Below are positions 11,611-24,000 of a stretch of DNA of 64,000 nt, one piece after another. This DNA comes from Branchiostoma floridae (lineage: Eukaryota > Chordata > Leptocardii > Amphioxiformes > Branchiostomatidae), in the NCBI RefSeq assembly GCF_000003815.2, contig NC_049979.1, forward strand, positions 34,942,600-35,006,599, read 5' to 3'. Below the pieces are notes generated by a model that saw nothing but the letters and a program-made list of their open reading frames with translations, was not told the origin of the DNA and made no database searches. The position numbers and the translations under genes were made by a program. Position 1 is the stretch's first letter, and every line of letters begins with the position of its first letter.

Positions 11611-13384
11611 TGTTTCTTTGCTTTTGCTAGTAGAGTCAATTACTTTCTATGGTAGCATGCTTTCTTCGTAGTTTTCAGGAGACGATAAAAACTTTTTTGG
11701 TATTTTTTGTGCAAACTGTGGTTTAACATCATAGGTGTGTGGTTTTTGACATATTTAGTGTAAAGTTGTTTTCTCTGCGTATTGACTTTACAAGTCCACT
11801 GGTTAAAAAGCTTTTTTGAGGGGAGTAATGTTTTTTTTTTTTTAATTTTCATTTAAAGCATTGTTCGTAAAGAGATCCATATCTTTCAAGAAAATGATTG
11901 TAATTTTTTCTCTGTCAGTTTCATTTAGTTTGACGTTCCAGAAAATTCCTGATAGGGATTCTGTGACCTCCTGAGTATTCCTGTGTAAATTATTACTTCC
12001 ATGAAGATGGAAGTATTGTTTCTCAATCCTGTTTTCATTCTGGAGTTTCTATGCGGGGTATATCTCAAGAACCGCTGGAAGGTTTGCAATGGTTTTCTGT
12101 AGTAGGGATAATGGTGATAGTGCATGTCAATTTTGGGCCCCCTGTTGGTTGACCTTGGTACTGCAGCAGCACGTTTTGTATTGCTGTGGTGTTGATTTTT
12201 ATGTGGTGGGTAGGTGTAAAGTAGATGCTTATTTTGTGTAAATCTAGCTGGTTGTTGTGGGTCCGCAAATTTCTTTTGTGGATGTTTGTGGGTCCGTCAA
12301 ATAACTTAAACTAGAGTTCGACGACCCCATACCTTCGCCAAATGATTCTATCTTTTACAACTGCTGTATTAATTGTTTGTCATTTATTATGCAAATAAGG
12401 TTCTCATTTGCATAAATCACATTACTTGACCATGTTCTCCACCAAACAGCAGACGCACGCAATCTATGCACATGTTATGAAAGGCTCGTTTTTCTATAAA
12501 AGACACTTTGAATTGACCCCCATCGGAGGTCATGGAACTGCAGGCGACGAACGGGAAGTGTCGGTAGTATCAAGGCGCAAATTCCCGCCGGCCGAAGAAG
12601 TAACGTAATCCAACGTATACAGTATCAACACCGATATATTCCTTTACCATTCACCACAGTTTCCACCTCTCAGTTGTGCACGGAAGAATAACTACGGCCT
12701 TTGCACGTACTGCGGTGCACTATTTTAACCCGAACTACTTTTGGGGACGGGGGTCGCGGATAAATACTGTGTTATGAGACCTTATATGAGTCCATCTGGC
12801 AGGTGACCTTGAAACCCCAAGCAGATGAAGGGTTGTTCATTTGACAATGTATATCTCCTGGGATGTTGTACATATAGTGTAATTAAGGACTACAAGCAAA
12901 GGGAGGACACACCCCTACACACTTTTAATAACAACTACTTGGACACAAATGGAAACTGGAATTAGATACAAGTCACGTGAATCAGAAGATAGTTGGCGTA
13001 AACAATGATGAAAGTTTATAGACCCATTGTATTGTATTGTATTTGCATTGTATTTCATGATAGGACTCTCAGGTGACATACGTAACTGAGAAAAATATTG
13101 ATAGATACCAATTATGCAAATGAAGACCAAATTTACATAATTGATTAGAAAATGATATTCCTCAATGGTAATGGGTGGGAACTTCATCCACATGTTGAAG
13201 TTGAACATTATTACTGCGGACCAGTCCCCTGCTCTCAGTTGTGATCAAAATATTATTTAGGTTCATGAATTGTTAGAAAGAAAGAAAGGGTCATTGATAG
13301 AATCGTAGATAGAGTTCCATAAGTAATTAAGAATTCCCGTAATTCCAGATGTTTCCATAACAAGACTTCAATACGTGTTATATA

Positions 13385-13620
13385 TGTTATCAAGGGCAGG
13401 TGTAACATTAGGCCATCGCTAGTAAATTTTATGGATGACATCAGCGCGCTCATTAATTTCACCTATTCTTGTTTTTTGAGGATGTTCAACATGACGAGGA
13501 AGTACCAAAATGCGAACATACTTTGCCTTGATTTTCCTTGTAGAAGTAACACTTAGGAGGTAGCCATGAGTGTAGTTGTAGAAGACTAGTTGGATAGTTC
13601 TAAAAGTGGCCATGACGAAA
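13385..13620 (-). repeat. Same dispersed repeat, inverted copy in the first intron of gene A
   Basis: The minus strand encodes a run with FYNYTHGYLLSVTSTRKIK and later GEINERADVIHKIY, close to the copy at 11,395. It begins about 24 bp downstream of the gene A first-exon donor and is absent from the matching intron starts of B and C, so it was inserted in unit A only. An open frame crossing from the exon into it is fortuitous. Confidence 0.45.
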
Positions 13621-13643
13621 TTATGACTGGAGATAATACTCAC

Positions 13644-13803
13644 TATCGTGCGGCTTCGCTCCACGGTTAGAGAAATGTGGAGGTCTCCTTGATTAACCCC
13701 AAATTTACTCAGAGGTACGTGGTAGGTTTCTCTTGCTGAGTCGGTCTCCAAGTCGTGATGAGTTCGGCCTAGAATATTCTGAAGTCTGGCAGTCCCTTAT
13801 ATC
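13644..13803 (-). promoter_or_regulatory. Gene A core promoter and untranslated exon 1
   Basis: The minus strand has GATATAAG (13,803-13,796) as a TATA-like box. About 30 bp on is CTTCAGAATATTCTAGGCCG, where transcription probably starts. The exon ends at 13,644 with donor A|GTGAGTATTA. The same TATA word, start region and donor occur at matching places in B and C, while surrounding DNA has diverged. The next exon (10,449-10,372) carries the ATG 13 bases after its acceptor. Confidence 0.6.
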
Positions 13804-15104
13804 AAACATAGGACGGTTGTGGCGCTTCGCTTTTCGGTGATCGTTATCTTACAGACAACATGCTGCATCCTGCTTGAACCAATGGGATATCCGGGAGGGG
13901 TGTGATCGTGTAGTTATATTTCAGCCATACCATAGGTATGGTGAAATATATTGTAATCGTAATGTTTCTTCTTCTTTCTTTCTTCTTTCTCCTGTCAAAT
14001 CTTCAAAACACGTTATCTCCGTCGTTCCTGATCGAACCGAATGACTTGAAATTTGGCACAAAGATAGAGTGGGCCAATACCCCCAGACTTTTTTTTTACA
14101 TTTTTTTTCATAACTGCCTCTAAAATGAGTTTATTGAGGTTTTATGGTCATTTTTTTGCCAAAACGGTATATTTTGCCCCCCTGTTCCATGGAATTACAA
14201 TTAAATGACCTGAAATTTGGTATGGATAGGCATTGGATATTTGGTAAAATGATCCAAGTAAAATTTATGACGTAAACTACTGTGAAAAGATTATTTTCAG
14301 CACTTTTCTGAGGGAAAATTGGTTTTCTTTCTGCCTGCTGCAGTGACATTCCGTGACCCCACAGAGCCCCACACCTGCAGGCGTTAGCAAGAGTTAATTG
14401 AATCAATGACCTAGCCAATCAGCGAAGAGGAAGGCGAAGGCTAATTAATATTCATAAGCGGGGCCTCACGATCCCGTATATAGCAGTGTTCTCGCCATGA
14501 TTTTTTTCACAGTGGTCCCCCGGCTGGGTTCAGGGGCAAGCTCTTGCATTTTAGGCTATTCAGAAGACTATTTGTATCAGGTTTAGGCGCATATCTATGA
14601 TAATCACAGCAGTCACTTAACTTCTCTTCAGGAGTTTAACGTAACAATATTTCAAATCAAACCGTCAAAGACAACTAAAAACTCATTAAAAAAACTTTAC
14701 TCAGTTCAACAGTACTTTTGTCCGGTTTGCCATCCGATGTTGAAACGCTAGCGATAGTATTTTCGCTGCGCTGTTAGCTCCGTGCGACTTTTGTTGACGG
14801 TTTTACGAGTAACGTTATGGTTATATTTTAACTCAAGTCGCCGCGTCGCTGTCAGACGATATTCCCACGCTTGGACACGGACAATGGCAAATTTCTGTCC
14901 TGGAACAGAGTGATGGGTCATGGAGCCCTTTAGTTATATAATATGAGTTGACACCTTCTTTAGTGTGGTCAAAATGGTACTTGAGTCAGAGTCAGATGTC
15001 ATAACTGTCAATTATGACCATCCCATTCCAGCATTGTGGAAAGTCTACACACATTAAGACCTATGGCCCATTCCAGCCTATTATATTTAGTAATTAATAT
15101 GTTA
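13804..15104. other. Upstream and inter-unit spacer A/B, no gene seen
   Basis: Immediately upstream is GAAGCGCCACAACCG on the minus strand, part of the shared promoter neighbourhood. Further on are TTCTTCTTTC runs, two GAAATTTGG-containing repeats (14,047 and 14,210) and a possible hAT-type terminus CAGTGTTCTCGCCA at 14,486, also seen at 29,096. No coding signal is convincing. Confidence 0.5.
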
Positions 15105-15640
15105 ATTTATTTTTTTCATCTTGAGAACACCTGGGTGGCACCCTCAGCAATTTTGGCTGATTTTCAAGGCGGCTAGGTAACAAAGGATGAATCAAACGCG
15201 TATGGTGAAATTCAACGACAGTCTTTCTAGCATTAATGTTAGTCTGCAGCATTTCAAGCTGTTCTTCAAACTTTGCAAGTCACCAATGGATGTTGTAACT
15301 AAATATTGGTTAAGTGGCATACGTCCCAATAAGGTCCTTGTATTAAGGTGTAGATGTATGTTACCAAACTGTTTTCCAAAGTACCCCCTTTTGTTGGGGT
15401 AATTGAAGGGAAACAAAGGGGTAGAATGGCTTTTTTTTTGTACAGTATCCAAATTTTTTTAATGAATTGTATGTAAGATTTTCAGCAAATTTTAAAGGCC
15501 CCATGACATTTGGGGAAGACTTTTGGAAAATTTTTTGCATTGCTCGCCCTTCAAATTTGCCATTTTTACATTGTCAGTAACATTCAGGATGTCAGCAAGT
15601 GATGTGCTTGCCATTGGGTGCCCCCCCCCCCCCCCCCATT
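15105..15640. repeat. Spacer segment duplicated between units (A/B copy)
   Basis: This matches 35,545-36,035 by eye. Shared words include TTTTTTTCATCTTGAGAAC, TCAGCAATTTTGGCT, TTAGTCTGCAGCATTTCA and GTCACCAATGGATGTT. It shows that the duplicated unit includes the intergenic spacer. A poly-C run (15,619-15,637) ends the segment. Confidence 0.6.
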
Positions 15641-16084
15641 TCATTTATTTGGAATGCTACAATGCATTACAAGTGGCAGCCAGGCAGCAAAACTGGTACC
15701 AGCTGCCACTGATACATACAAATCATTACAATGTACAATTCATTCGACGAAATATCAGACTATACAACAGCAATACATCATAGTTTAGTAGCAGTAATTT
15801 TACAAGGAACAAAATACATCATTATCATTTTAATCAATATACATAACATTATCATCATCATCAATATAAACAGCAATAAGCGAGAAAAAAGATCGAGAAA
15901 AGATGGAACGGTTGGAAAGGGTTTAGAATTTTACAAGTTAGTGATTAGATAAAAGGTGGTTTCTGCATTTGGCCTTGAAGATTCTGACGGTGGCGGACTC
16001 TGTGACTCCACTGAGTAGAAGGTGGCATTCACTTCACTTCACCATTGTGAACTTTTCATTTATTAAGTATTCACTGCATCTGCT

Positions 16085-16652
16085 GCAACATGGCAACATC
16101 TGCAATGGCTCGTCTGTCCAGGATCTGGAAATCCAACAACATCAGCTTTACTGTCAAGTACAAGCTCTACAAGACCCTAGTTGTGTCCATACTGTTGTTT
16201 GGGTGTGAGACCTGGACGCTACTGGCATCCACAGAGAGAAAAATCCAAGCCTTTGAGATGAAGTGCATGCGGAAGCTACTTCACATCTCGTACTATGAAC
16301 ACATCACAAACGAGTATGTGCGGGAACAGGTACGCGGTCTTGTTGGCCCTCAAGAACCAATCTTAGGGACAGTTAAAAGACGCAAACTGCAATGGTTTGG
16401 GCATGTTACCAGACACAACAACCTGGCCAAGACAATCCTGCAGGGAACAGTAGAGGGAGGGCGTCGTCGCGGACGTCAACGCAAAGCTTGGCAGGACAAC
16501 ATCACTGACTGGACGGGCCTCAGCCTACAGGAGAGACTAACCATGGCTAGGGAAAGAAGAACCTGGAGGCAAATCTCGATCTTCATGTCTACCTTGTCCC
16601 CCAAACGACCTGGAGGTCAAGGGACTAGGTAGGTAGGTAGGTAGGTAGGCTG
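16085..16652 (+). mobile_element. RTE-type LINE 3' end (5'-truncated), coding part 16,090-16,632
   Basis: An open frame gives the C-terminal region typical of RTE/BovB-like reverse transcriptases: LYKTLVVSILLFGCETW, IQAFEMKCMRKLL, VKRRKLQWFGHVTR and GGRRRGRQRKAWQDNI. Catalytic YADD and the endonuclease are absent, so the copy is a truncated dead insertion. It stops near a (GTAG)n tract at about 16,625-16,650, as expected for an RTE 3' microsatellite tail. It lies in the A/B spacer on the strand opposite to the genes. The frame is unbroken over about 180 codons, suggesting fairly recent arrival. Confidence 0.8.
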
Positions 16653-17389
16653 ATAAACATTCACACCACACCCGGTACAGTATGTATGTGTGTGTGTGTG
16701 TGGGGGGGGTGATTTGGGGCTGATTCAACTACCAAAAACATGTTCACAATACAAGAAGTTTCTTTTTTACCATGATCACAGCCTTGTAGATTTTGTTACC
16801 TCCGTATCCATGGCCATCTACACTTTCAAAGCCATCTACACCACAGCATACCATATGGTCTGTAATGTAATTTAATCCGTTATGAAGAACGTTATTGCAC
16901 GACAATTGTACATGGCACAATGTTTGCCTATCTTTGAATTATGGGAGTTGTGGCATCTAAAGATATATACAAATCTGTCAGTCTTTTTTCTGTTTACATG
17001 GGTACACAGATTTCCATTTCTTATTTGATTTCAATAATGATTGAGTTATATTCAGATTAACATTGTAAAGCATTTGTCTTACATGTACTTGTCTTGAGTT
17101 AACTTAGGTTGATATTTATTGATTCTTGCTCTATTACATTTATTTCATTTGATATTGCTAGCGATTACTATATGCTGCATGTGTGTACGGGGTTTCACCA
17201 CAGAGATCTTTGGAAAACGCCAAAAATCCATGTGACACGAAACCCTGGTTATACAAAATAAACAAACAAGACAAACATGTGACCTATAGAAATATCTACA
17301 TACATTGACCCGTTGAGATGTCTTCAAAATTCGACAAATCTATCGGATCTACTTCTATTCTGAACAGCTATTCACTGATTATTTAACAG

Positions 17390-17706
17390 TTTTTTTTTTA
17401 CTTAATGGTCACCACGTAACAAGACCTGAAGGCCACTCAAGGTTACGGGTTACATTATAACTGTAACGGCATCTCTTCGCCCTAGGTCAGAAACATCATG
17501 ATTGAGACCAGCTCAATTGCTCACTATGAGTGACTCCATTTAACGTCCTATCCGAAGTATGGCCCTAGCCGAAGCTAGGTACTCATTTTCACCTGAGTAA
17601 TGTCAGGAAAGTCCCAAGGGCACAAGATCGGTAACACGGCTGTCGGATTCGAACCCGCGACCTCTCGGTCACGAGACAAAAATACTACCACTGCACTACA
17701 CGGTCC
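17390..17706 (-). mobile_element. tRNA-derived SINE downstream of gene B
   Basis: On the minus strand the head reads TGGGACCGTGTAGTGCAGTG, then GTAGTA (A-box-like), and GGTCGCGGGTTCGAATCC (B box). A body follows with GTGAAAATGAGTACCTAGC, ending in an A-rich tail (poly-T at 17,390-17,399 on plus). Unit A lacks it: words on both sides (GAACAGCTATT, GGGCTTTGTG) are close together at about 1,030-1,070. Clear target duplications were not found. Confidence 0.6.
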
Positions 17707-18013
17707 CACAGAGTACAGAGCTTTGTGGACTCACCTGTGTTACCATTTTTCTATTTGGGTCATGCAGGGTCATTCTAGTCACTAACTGAGTAAGTTGAAC
17801 TTGGTAGTTTAGGGCTAAGATATATTTAAATTGGACTCTTGCTGTCGGTGACGAATATTAAATGTTGAAATTTAAATTTTTTTCAAGTTTTTTTTATCAG
17901 AGACTTTGAGAGTCATTGAAATTCATGTACTTTTTAAGTTGCTGACTATAGTTTTTCGATCGTTACAACTATGAAGTGTTTTCCCAAGAAGAAATGATCT
18001 CACTTGATAGTGG

Positions 18014-21000
18014 TTACTTCTTCGTCTTAGCCTTAGTTGTATTCTTCTTAGTTGTTCCCCAGTCTATCTGTGTACAGTCCAGGTCATGCTTAAACAGACT
18101 ATATTTGTGCTTTGAATCTTTCGTTTTTTCTCCGGGGAATCTAAACCTCTCGTATTTTCGGTTTTCGGGTCCCCCTGTGCGGTTGTGCCCAATGACGTTG
18201 TTGCGACAAGCGGCAGTCCGGAGCCTTCCAAGTGCCGATAAGAATAATTCTGTAAAAAATGCAAAACTTTAGCATAAGCTAACTTCAGAAAAGGAAAGAA
18301 CATTATGCTTGTTGTTGAACGAATTTTGCTAAATGCTTTGACCTTGATTTTGCCAAACGTAAACTGTACGTCACATCCTTGAGTATTTTTCAGGATCCAA
18401 GAGGAAAGCAAACGAAAGGAGTTCATCGCACTGGCAAACTAGTGCTGGAACAAGATTCAGCACTTGAATTCCAGTCCTGACGGAGCTTCAGCACTGGAAC
18501 AGAGCCATTCAGCACTGGGAAACCAGTGCTGAACTTTCTTCATCACTAGGTGCCCAGTGCTGAGGCGGCTTTGCCCATTGAATCAACACTGGAATACCAG
18601 TGCGGAAGGTGAAGCTTTCGTAGACTTGAGCACGGCATTCTGAAACATACCTGCGTGTCCAATCCTAGCCAATGCTGGATCTGGGTCGAATCCGATGGAC
18701 TTCATTTCATTTGTTGACGCTATGAAGAAATTTTCGCAGATTTCGTTGGCGTAACAACCTGAGGAGTATCATAATGTTTACATTATCAGACGAATATAAG
18801 GTACAACAAATGTCTTTATGCAAACATGACGTCGGTATAGACATGCAAATATTACAATTTGTACTGAAAATGTCCAAAACATCAATCGATATGTTGTTAT
18901 CTAATTGCTCTAAGTTCTATGCTAATGGCAGTACTGAATGGATCAAATATGCTCAACGTTTGAGTGCCATTTGAAATGTTTTTACAGTTACTAATTCTAT
19001 GAACCATGTTCTTCTTTTGCCATGTCTAATTGAATTAACAAATCCACTTCGACAAAATCAAATAATAAATGAATATAGAGTTGTAATATTGGAGGGAATG
19101 GAAATTTACTTCAGTACTTGCTTTTTGCTTGCATTTTTGTTGTTTGTTTATCTTTAAAAATTTAGAAAATAATGATTACCAGGGAAACCCGGGATCTCGT
19201 GAAAGTGGTTGGGTTTGAATTGGTGCCGTAAGCAGATGTGGTCCTCGTCACCGGTAATTTCAAGCGTGCTGGAAAACCTGGATACCCTCTTCTCGAATGT
19301 TGCGCTCACCTAATGTACATGAAAGATGGGTTAGATCTTGCGCTTCAGCAAAACAGTACTGAAACAAAGTATAGCTTACTATCGATGCTACAACAACGTC
19401 AACGTAACATAAAAATAGAAAAAATAACGGTTATAGCCGTTATGTTCAGTTCAACAATGGAAAAAAGTAGACAGAAGGAGCTATATGAGAGACTAATCAT
19501 CAAATGTAGATTTTTAGACATAAAAAATTCACGTCATAAAACATAATTTAATTCACCAGATGAAAGTTTGTCTTGTCCAACAGTGATACAAACATGTCCA
19601 GTCTTGTCTCATTCCTGATGTAGTGGTCATCGTCGGTATACAGGAAGTATTCCGTTGATACTTGTGATAACCCCAGATTTCGGCCGGCGAAGTAACCCTA
19701 GGATAGAAAATAAATATGTAGCACGGTGGTTCTTTACCTTTGCCAAGACGGTTGATCTATCCGCAGCGTTTCTTTGAAACAGTGATTGAGTGTCGTTGTG
19801 TTTGTGGTTTAACAGGAAGAAGGTATTAACACATTGTTGTGAAATTTGTTATGTCAACAAAACGAATGTCATGTTTATAGATTGGCCTCCCAGCGGATTC
19901 CAATGGCACTACAACAGAACTTCCGATCTTTGTACATTTGTATCTCATGTTCTGAACATACTATGACTTTTTCAATTTTTTTCAGTGACAGGTAGCTTTT
20001 GAGCGGGGGAATAATTAGTGTGAAATGATGCACAATTGTGAGTGAGCGAGTGAGTGAGTGAGTAAGAGGCTTTTTTGTCGAGTTTTGTTTTTGGAAGCGG
20101 AAATGACGTACTGTTTTTTTTTCTGGCATCCGGAAATGATCGACGTTCGAAGCGGAAATGACATACTGTTTTTTGCGGCATCCGGAAAGGATCGACGTTA
20201 GAAGCGGAATTGACGTACTGTTTTTTCTGGCATCCGGAAATGATCGACGTTAGGCGCTTGAACACTGGTGAAGAGCTCGCTGGGGGTGTCGTCTGCAATG
20301 ACCATCCTCGTCCCCGGGTAGTGCTCTTGGAAGGAGGCGATGAGCCGCTTGAGATTGCTGTACCGGTAGAAGGTCTTTACCACCACAGTCACTCTGTCTT
20401 GGAACTTTCCTGAAATTATAAGGAAAAACAATATAACGTTTTCCAGGAACATTCATAATTTCTACCGTTAATACAATTTAAAGAGTCGACCAGAACACAC
20501 ACTGCGTTTAGTGACTGTTGTACAAAAACACAAACGACGACAAAGTAAAAATATAATAATTATATATATATATGCATATGCTTACCTCCTTTTTGATCAT
20601 ATAACCAGGGCAACTGTACCTGCTGGATGTGTATCGGTATAGTTGCAGTAAAACCTGCGTATTGAAGCCGCACTACAAAAAGAGAGCAATGTAATATTAT
20701 CACTAAGATTCGCTTGTCCAACGATTGAGTCTATCTATATTGGTACCGGTGTCCTATCCAAGAGTTGACTAAGAAAAAAAGGATAACGGTTACAATAATA
20801 GCAAAATCCTGAGTTGAAACATACAGCAAGACCGATAACAACGAGTTTATAGTGGCCGATTGTTCTCCCATTCTTTATAACGTGCCATTACTCGACATGG
20901 AATGTATTACTAGTAGTACGAATTCAAGATTCAACATGATCAATGGCTCTGTTCCTTCGGCGTTGCCAAAAAATGTTGTCTTGTTTATTCTTAGCTAACT

Positions 21001-24000
21001 TAGTTAGTGCTACTATTTGATTCATACCTCAAGGTCATGATGACCACGCCCCCTCCAATCTTACAGCTCCCGTGTACTTATTACGTTACCTAATTACATA
21101 CTTGTAATATATTTTAATTTGATGACGTGATTGAACAACATCCAAGATGGCGGGCCATGTCATTAGCGACGGTAAAATCAGGTTATTTTTACCCAGATTC
21201 AGTCAACATCTTTTATTTTAAAATTGTCGACGGAATTTGGGTAAAAATAACCCGTCATTATACATCAGAACGTTACAATAGATAAGACAAAACGTTACAA
21301 TGACATCATCCTCAACGGATTTGATGATCGTAACCCAAGTCATTTTGAAATTATAAGGGGCCAACCCCTGGACCTAGAAAGGCTCCAAAAACTTGGCAAA
21401 AGCCTAGTCTCGATAGGGTTACGTTACCTAAGTCGAATGTGTTCGCATCATATAGAGTGCTCCGATACACGATGTACTGCAGTTGTCTGTTCAACAGAGA
21501 TGGGCTAGTCGTGCGGATGGTCAACTGCGCGGTCCCTTCCCCCTCCGCAGCTACATTATCCACACTGCTAGCGAGGTCGAAAACACCCTTCTCTGCACTT
21601 AGATGTATCTAGAACAGTAAAGAAATAACATTTTCACGTCACGTCACAGGGACACCAACATTGAGGCGAACTCACCTAAAACTATACATTTCAAGCATTT
21701 TCGGACATCTAAAGATATTCTAATCATTTAGTAGTAATGTACATAGCCCAAGGAAGAGAGAACTAGTACTGGTCACGAAAACTTGCCAATTTATCTTATA
21801 GAATCGTAGTGTTATGATTGAGCTATAAACAGAATCGTAGTGTTATGATTGAGCTATAAACCACTGAAATACGAAACAAAAGACACCAACATAGCGGCCA
21901 GAATCTACCTGCTTCATTGATGAAGTTCTGTACTACCTACATTATTAACCTCCTAGCGCAATGAGTCAAGAACAGCTAGACGACAAAATCTCCGAAAGAT
22001 GTTCATTGTTGTGAGTTGCAACTCTCTAAACGGTTCTAGGACCTAACATGTTTTTAAATTGTACATGTACTTGTACGGAACGTGCGTGCGTTGTCTGAAA
22101 ATCAATCAACTTTGCCTATACTACCAATCAATGTCTATGTACGGGAGACTGTGTAAAATGGAGACCATACCATATATACACTGCATGTGCATTTGCCAAC
22201 ATATAGCTGTAAAACGTATTTGAGCTTTATCATAATTATAACATTTGAAGGGAATGGTATATAGAGATTGTGAAGCTTAACAACCTATAAAATATGAAAA
22301 CGGTATCATAGACGCAATTCATCGCTTTCGTTGTCAAACGCAATAATGTAATAGATTTTCTAATATTAATATGTGAATTTTAAGAGATCCAGAGAGATGT
22401 AGGAACAGTAATCGCCGAGATGGTCACACTTCCGATATCCATGTGTTCAAGACGTTCTTCAGAAGGCCCCAAGAACATATTTTAGAGTGAAAGTTTGAAA
22501 CTTACCGTTAGCTGTGTTTGATCTTGGACAACACTGGCTTCGAACCAATCTATGTGAACTCCTGAAGATATAAGAGAAAAGGAGGAGAGCAAATTTTGGT
22601 TTGATTTGTTTTGTGTCTTTGGTTGTTTTTATATCTTACATCTTGTAAATGAGGAAAAAATTGTGCGATCCACTCATTTGCTTTAAATACCGCTTCTAAG
22701 ATTTGTCGCACTGAGACCCATAACTCTCTAACGCTCTTGGAAATCTTTCCAGCCACATAAAACTAACGTTAAGTGGTGAAGCGTCGGGACTTAATATACA
22801 TAAGACACTGACAATCTAAAACTAAATTGAGTGATAAATTTGGCCTTTTAAAATTTGTTACCATACAGTGAGTTCCCTTTAGTGCTAAGTTTAACCAAAT
22901 TACAGTATTCTTAGATTAGCATCACAACTCATCGGTGTGTATAGTTTACACAAAAATAAAAGAAGAATACATAGAGGCCTGTTGATACAATTTAAAAAAA
23001 CGTTGGGCTACGGTCTATTGAAAATCAAGGACACCAACATGGTGGTCAGCACCTACCATCTTTATGAGAATGCTGTATGTAAGCTCCATACCTTTTAACC
23101 TGACCGTCTTCAAGGGCCTGCAGTAGACACCGTGAGCCGGGTAGCTGATCGGTGAAGACCCTTCCGCTTGGTTGTGAACATCCCTTAGGTCAATACGCCT
23201 AAGGGAACGGGTAGAATTTTATGTATGTTAGGAGCTAGATCAAGAAAGATGTACATTTGATCAGAAGTTGAATAAGAATTAAAGTTCACTTCATAATGTA
23301 GCGTACGTTGAACATAGCTAAAATTGTGACAACCATGTGACTGAACGTCATGACCCGAAACTCTACAAGCATTTATGTGATAGGCAATACATAGATCCAC
23401 CTTTGATTACAACTTGAATTAGAAATATATTTTACCTCGTCACGTAGCGTACTTTGAACTTGACTTAAGTTCACAATTTTCGTCAAACACAAAAAGTGGC
23501 CTACTTTAAGGGACAGTCACGTGACAATCAAATAAGATACCAAATTTTGCAACAATGCATTTGATAGACATTCTAATGATCCATATATGGTACAAATTTC
23601 AATCCAAAAAAAAATACCCGAGCGGCACTTATAGCGTTACAAAGTTAAGCCAAACATTAAATTTTTGAAGCTTGAAACATCGTATTGTGTTCAGGCTGCC
23701 CAAGAACTAAAATGTTCTTCTTTGGAAATTTCACAACAATTTTAAAAAAGGCAAAATGTTGGTCTATTTAGATCTTGTTTTGCTTTGCTGATAGATTTAA
23801 AGGTGTCGCCGAGATAGTGCCGTAAAATATGCTGATTTTCGTGTTTTTGAGATGCAAAAATGTTGGAAAATTGCCAGAAAACTTGATTTGCCCGTTACCA
23901 TGGCAACAATGAGTTTTGATCTAAAAGAAAGCTATTTTGAGGGGTTGTGGACCAAGTACTATCACTGTGCAAAATATGAGCCAAATCTATTGTTTACCCC

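Noticed and set aside
12490..12620. Plus-strand TATAAAAG with a short frame as a separate gene
   Set aside because: There is a single TATA-like word and a 66-codon frame without domain or splice partner; not enough support.
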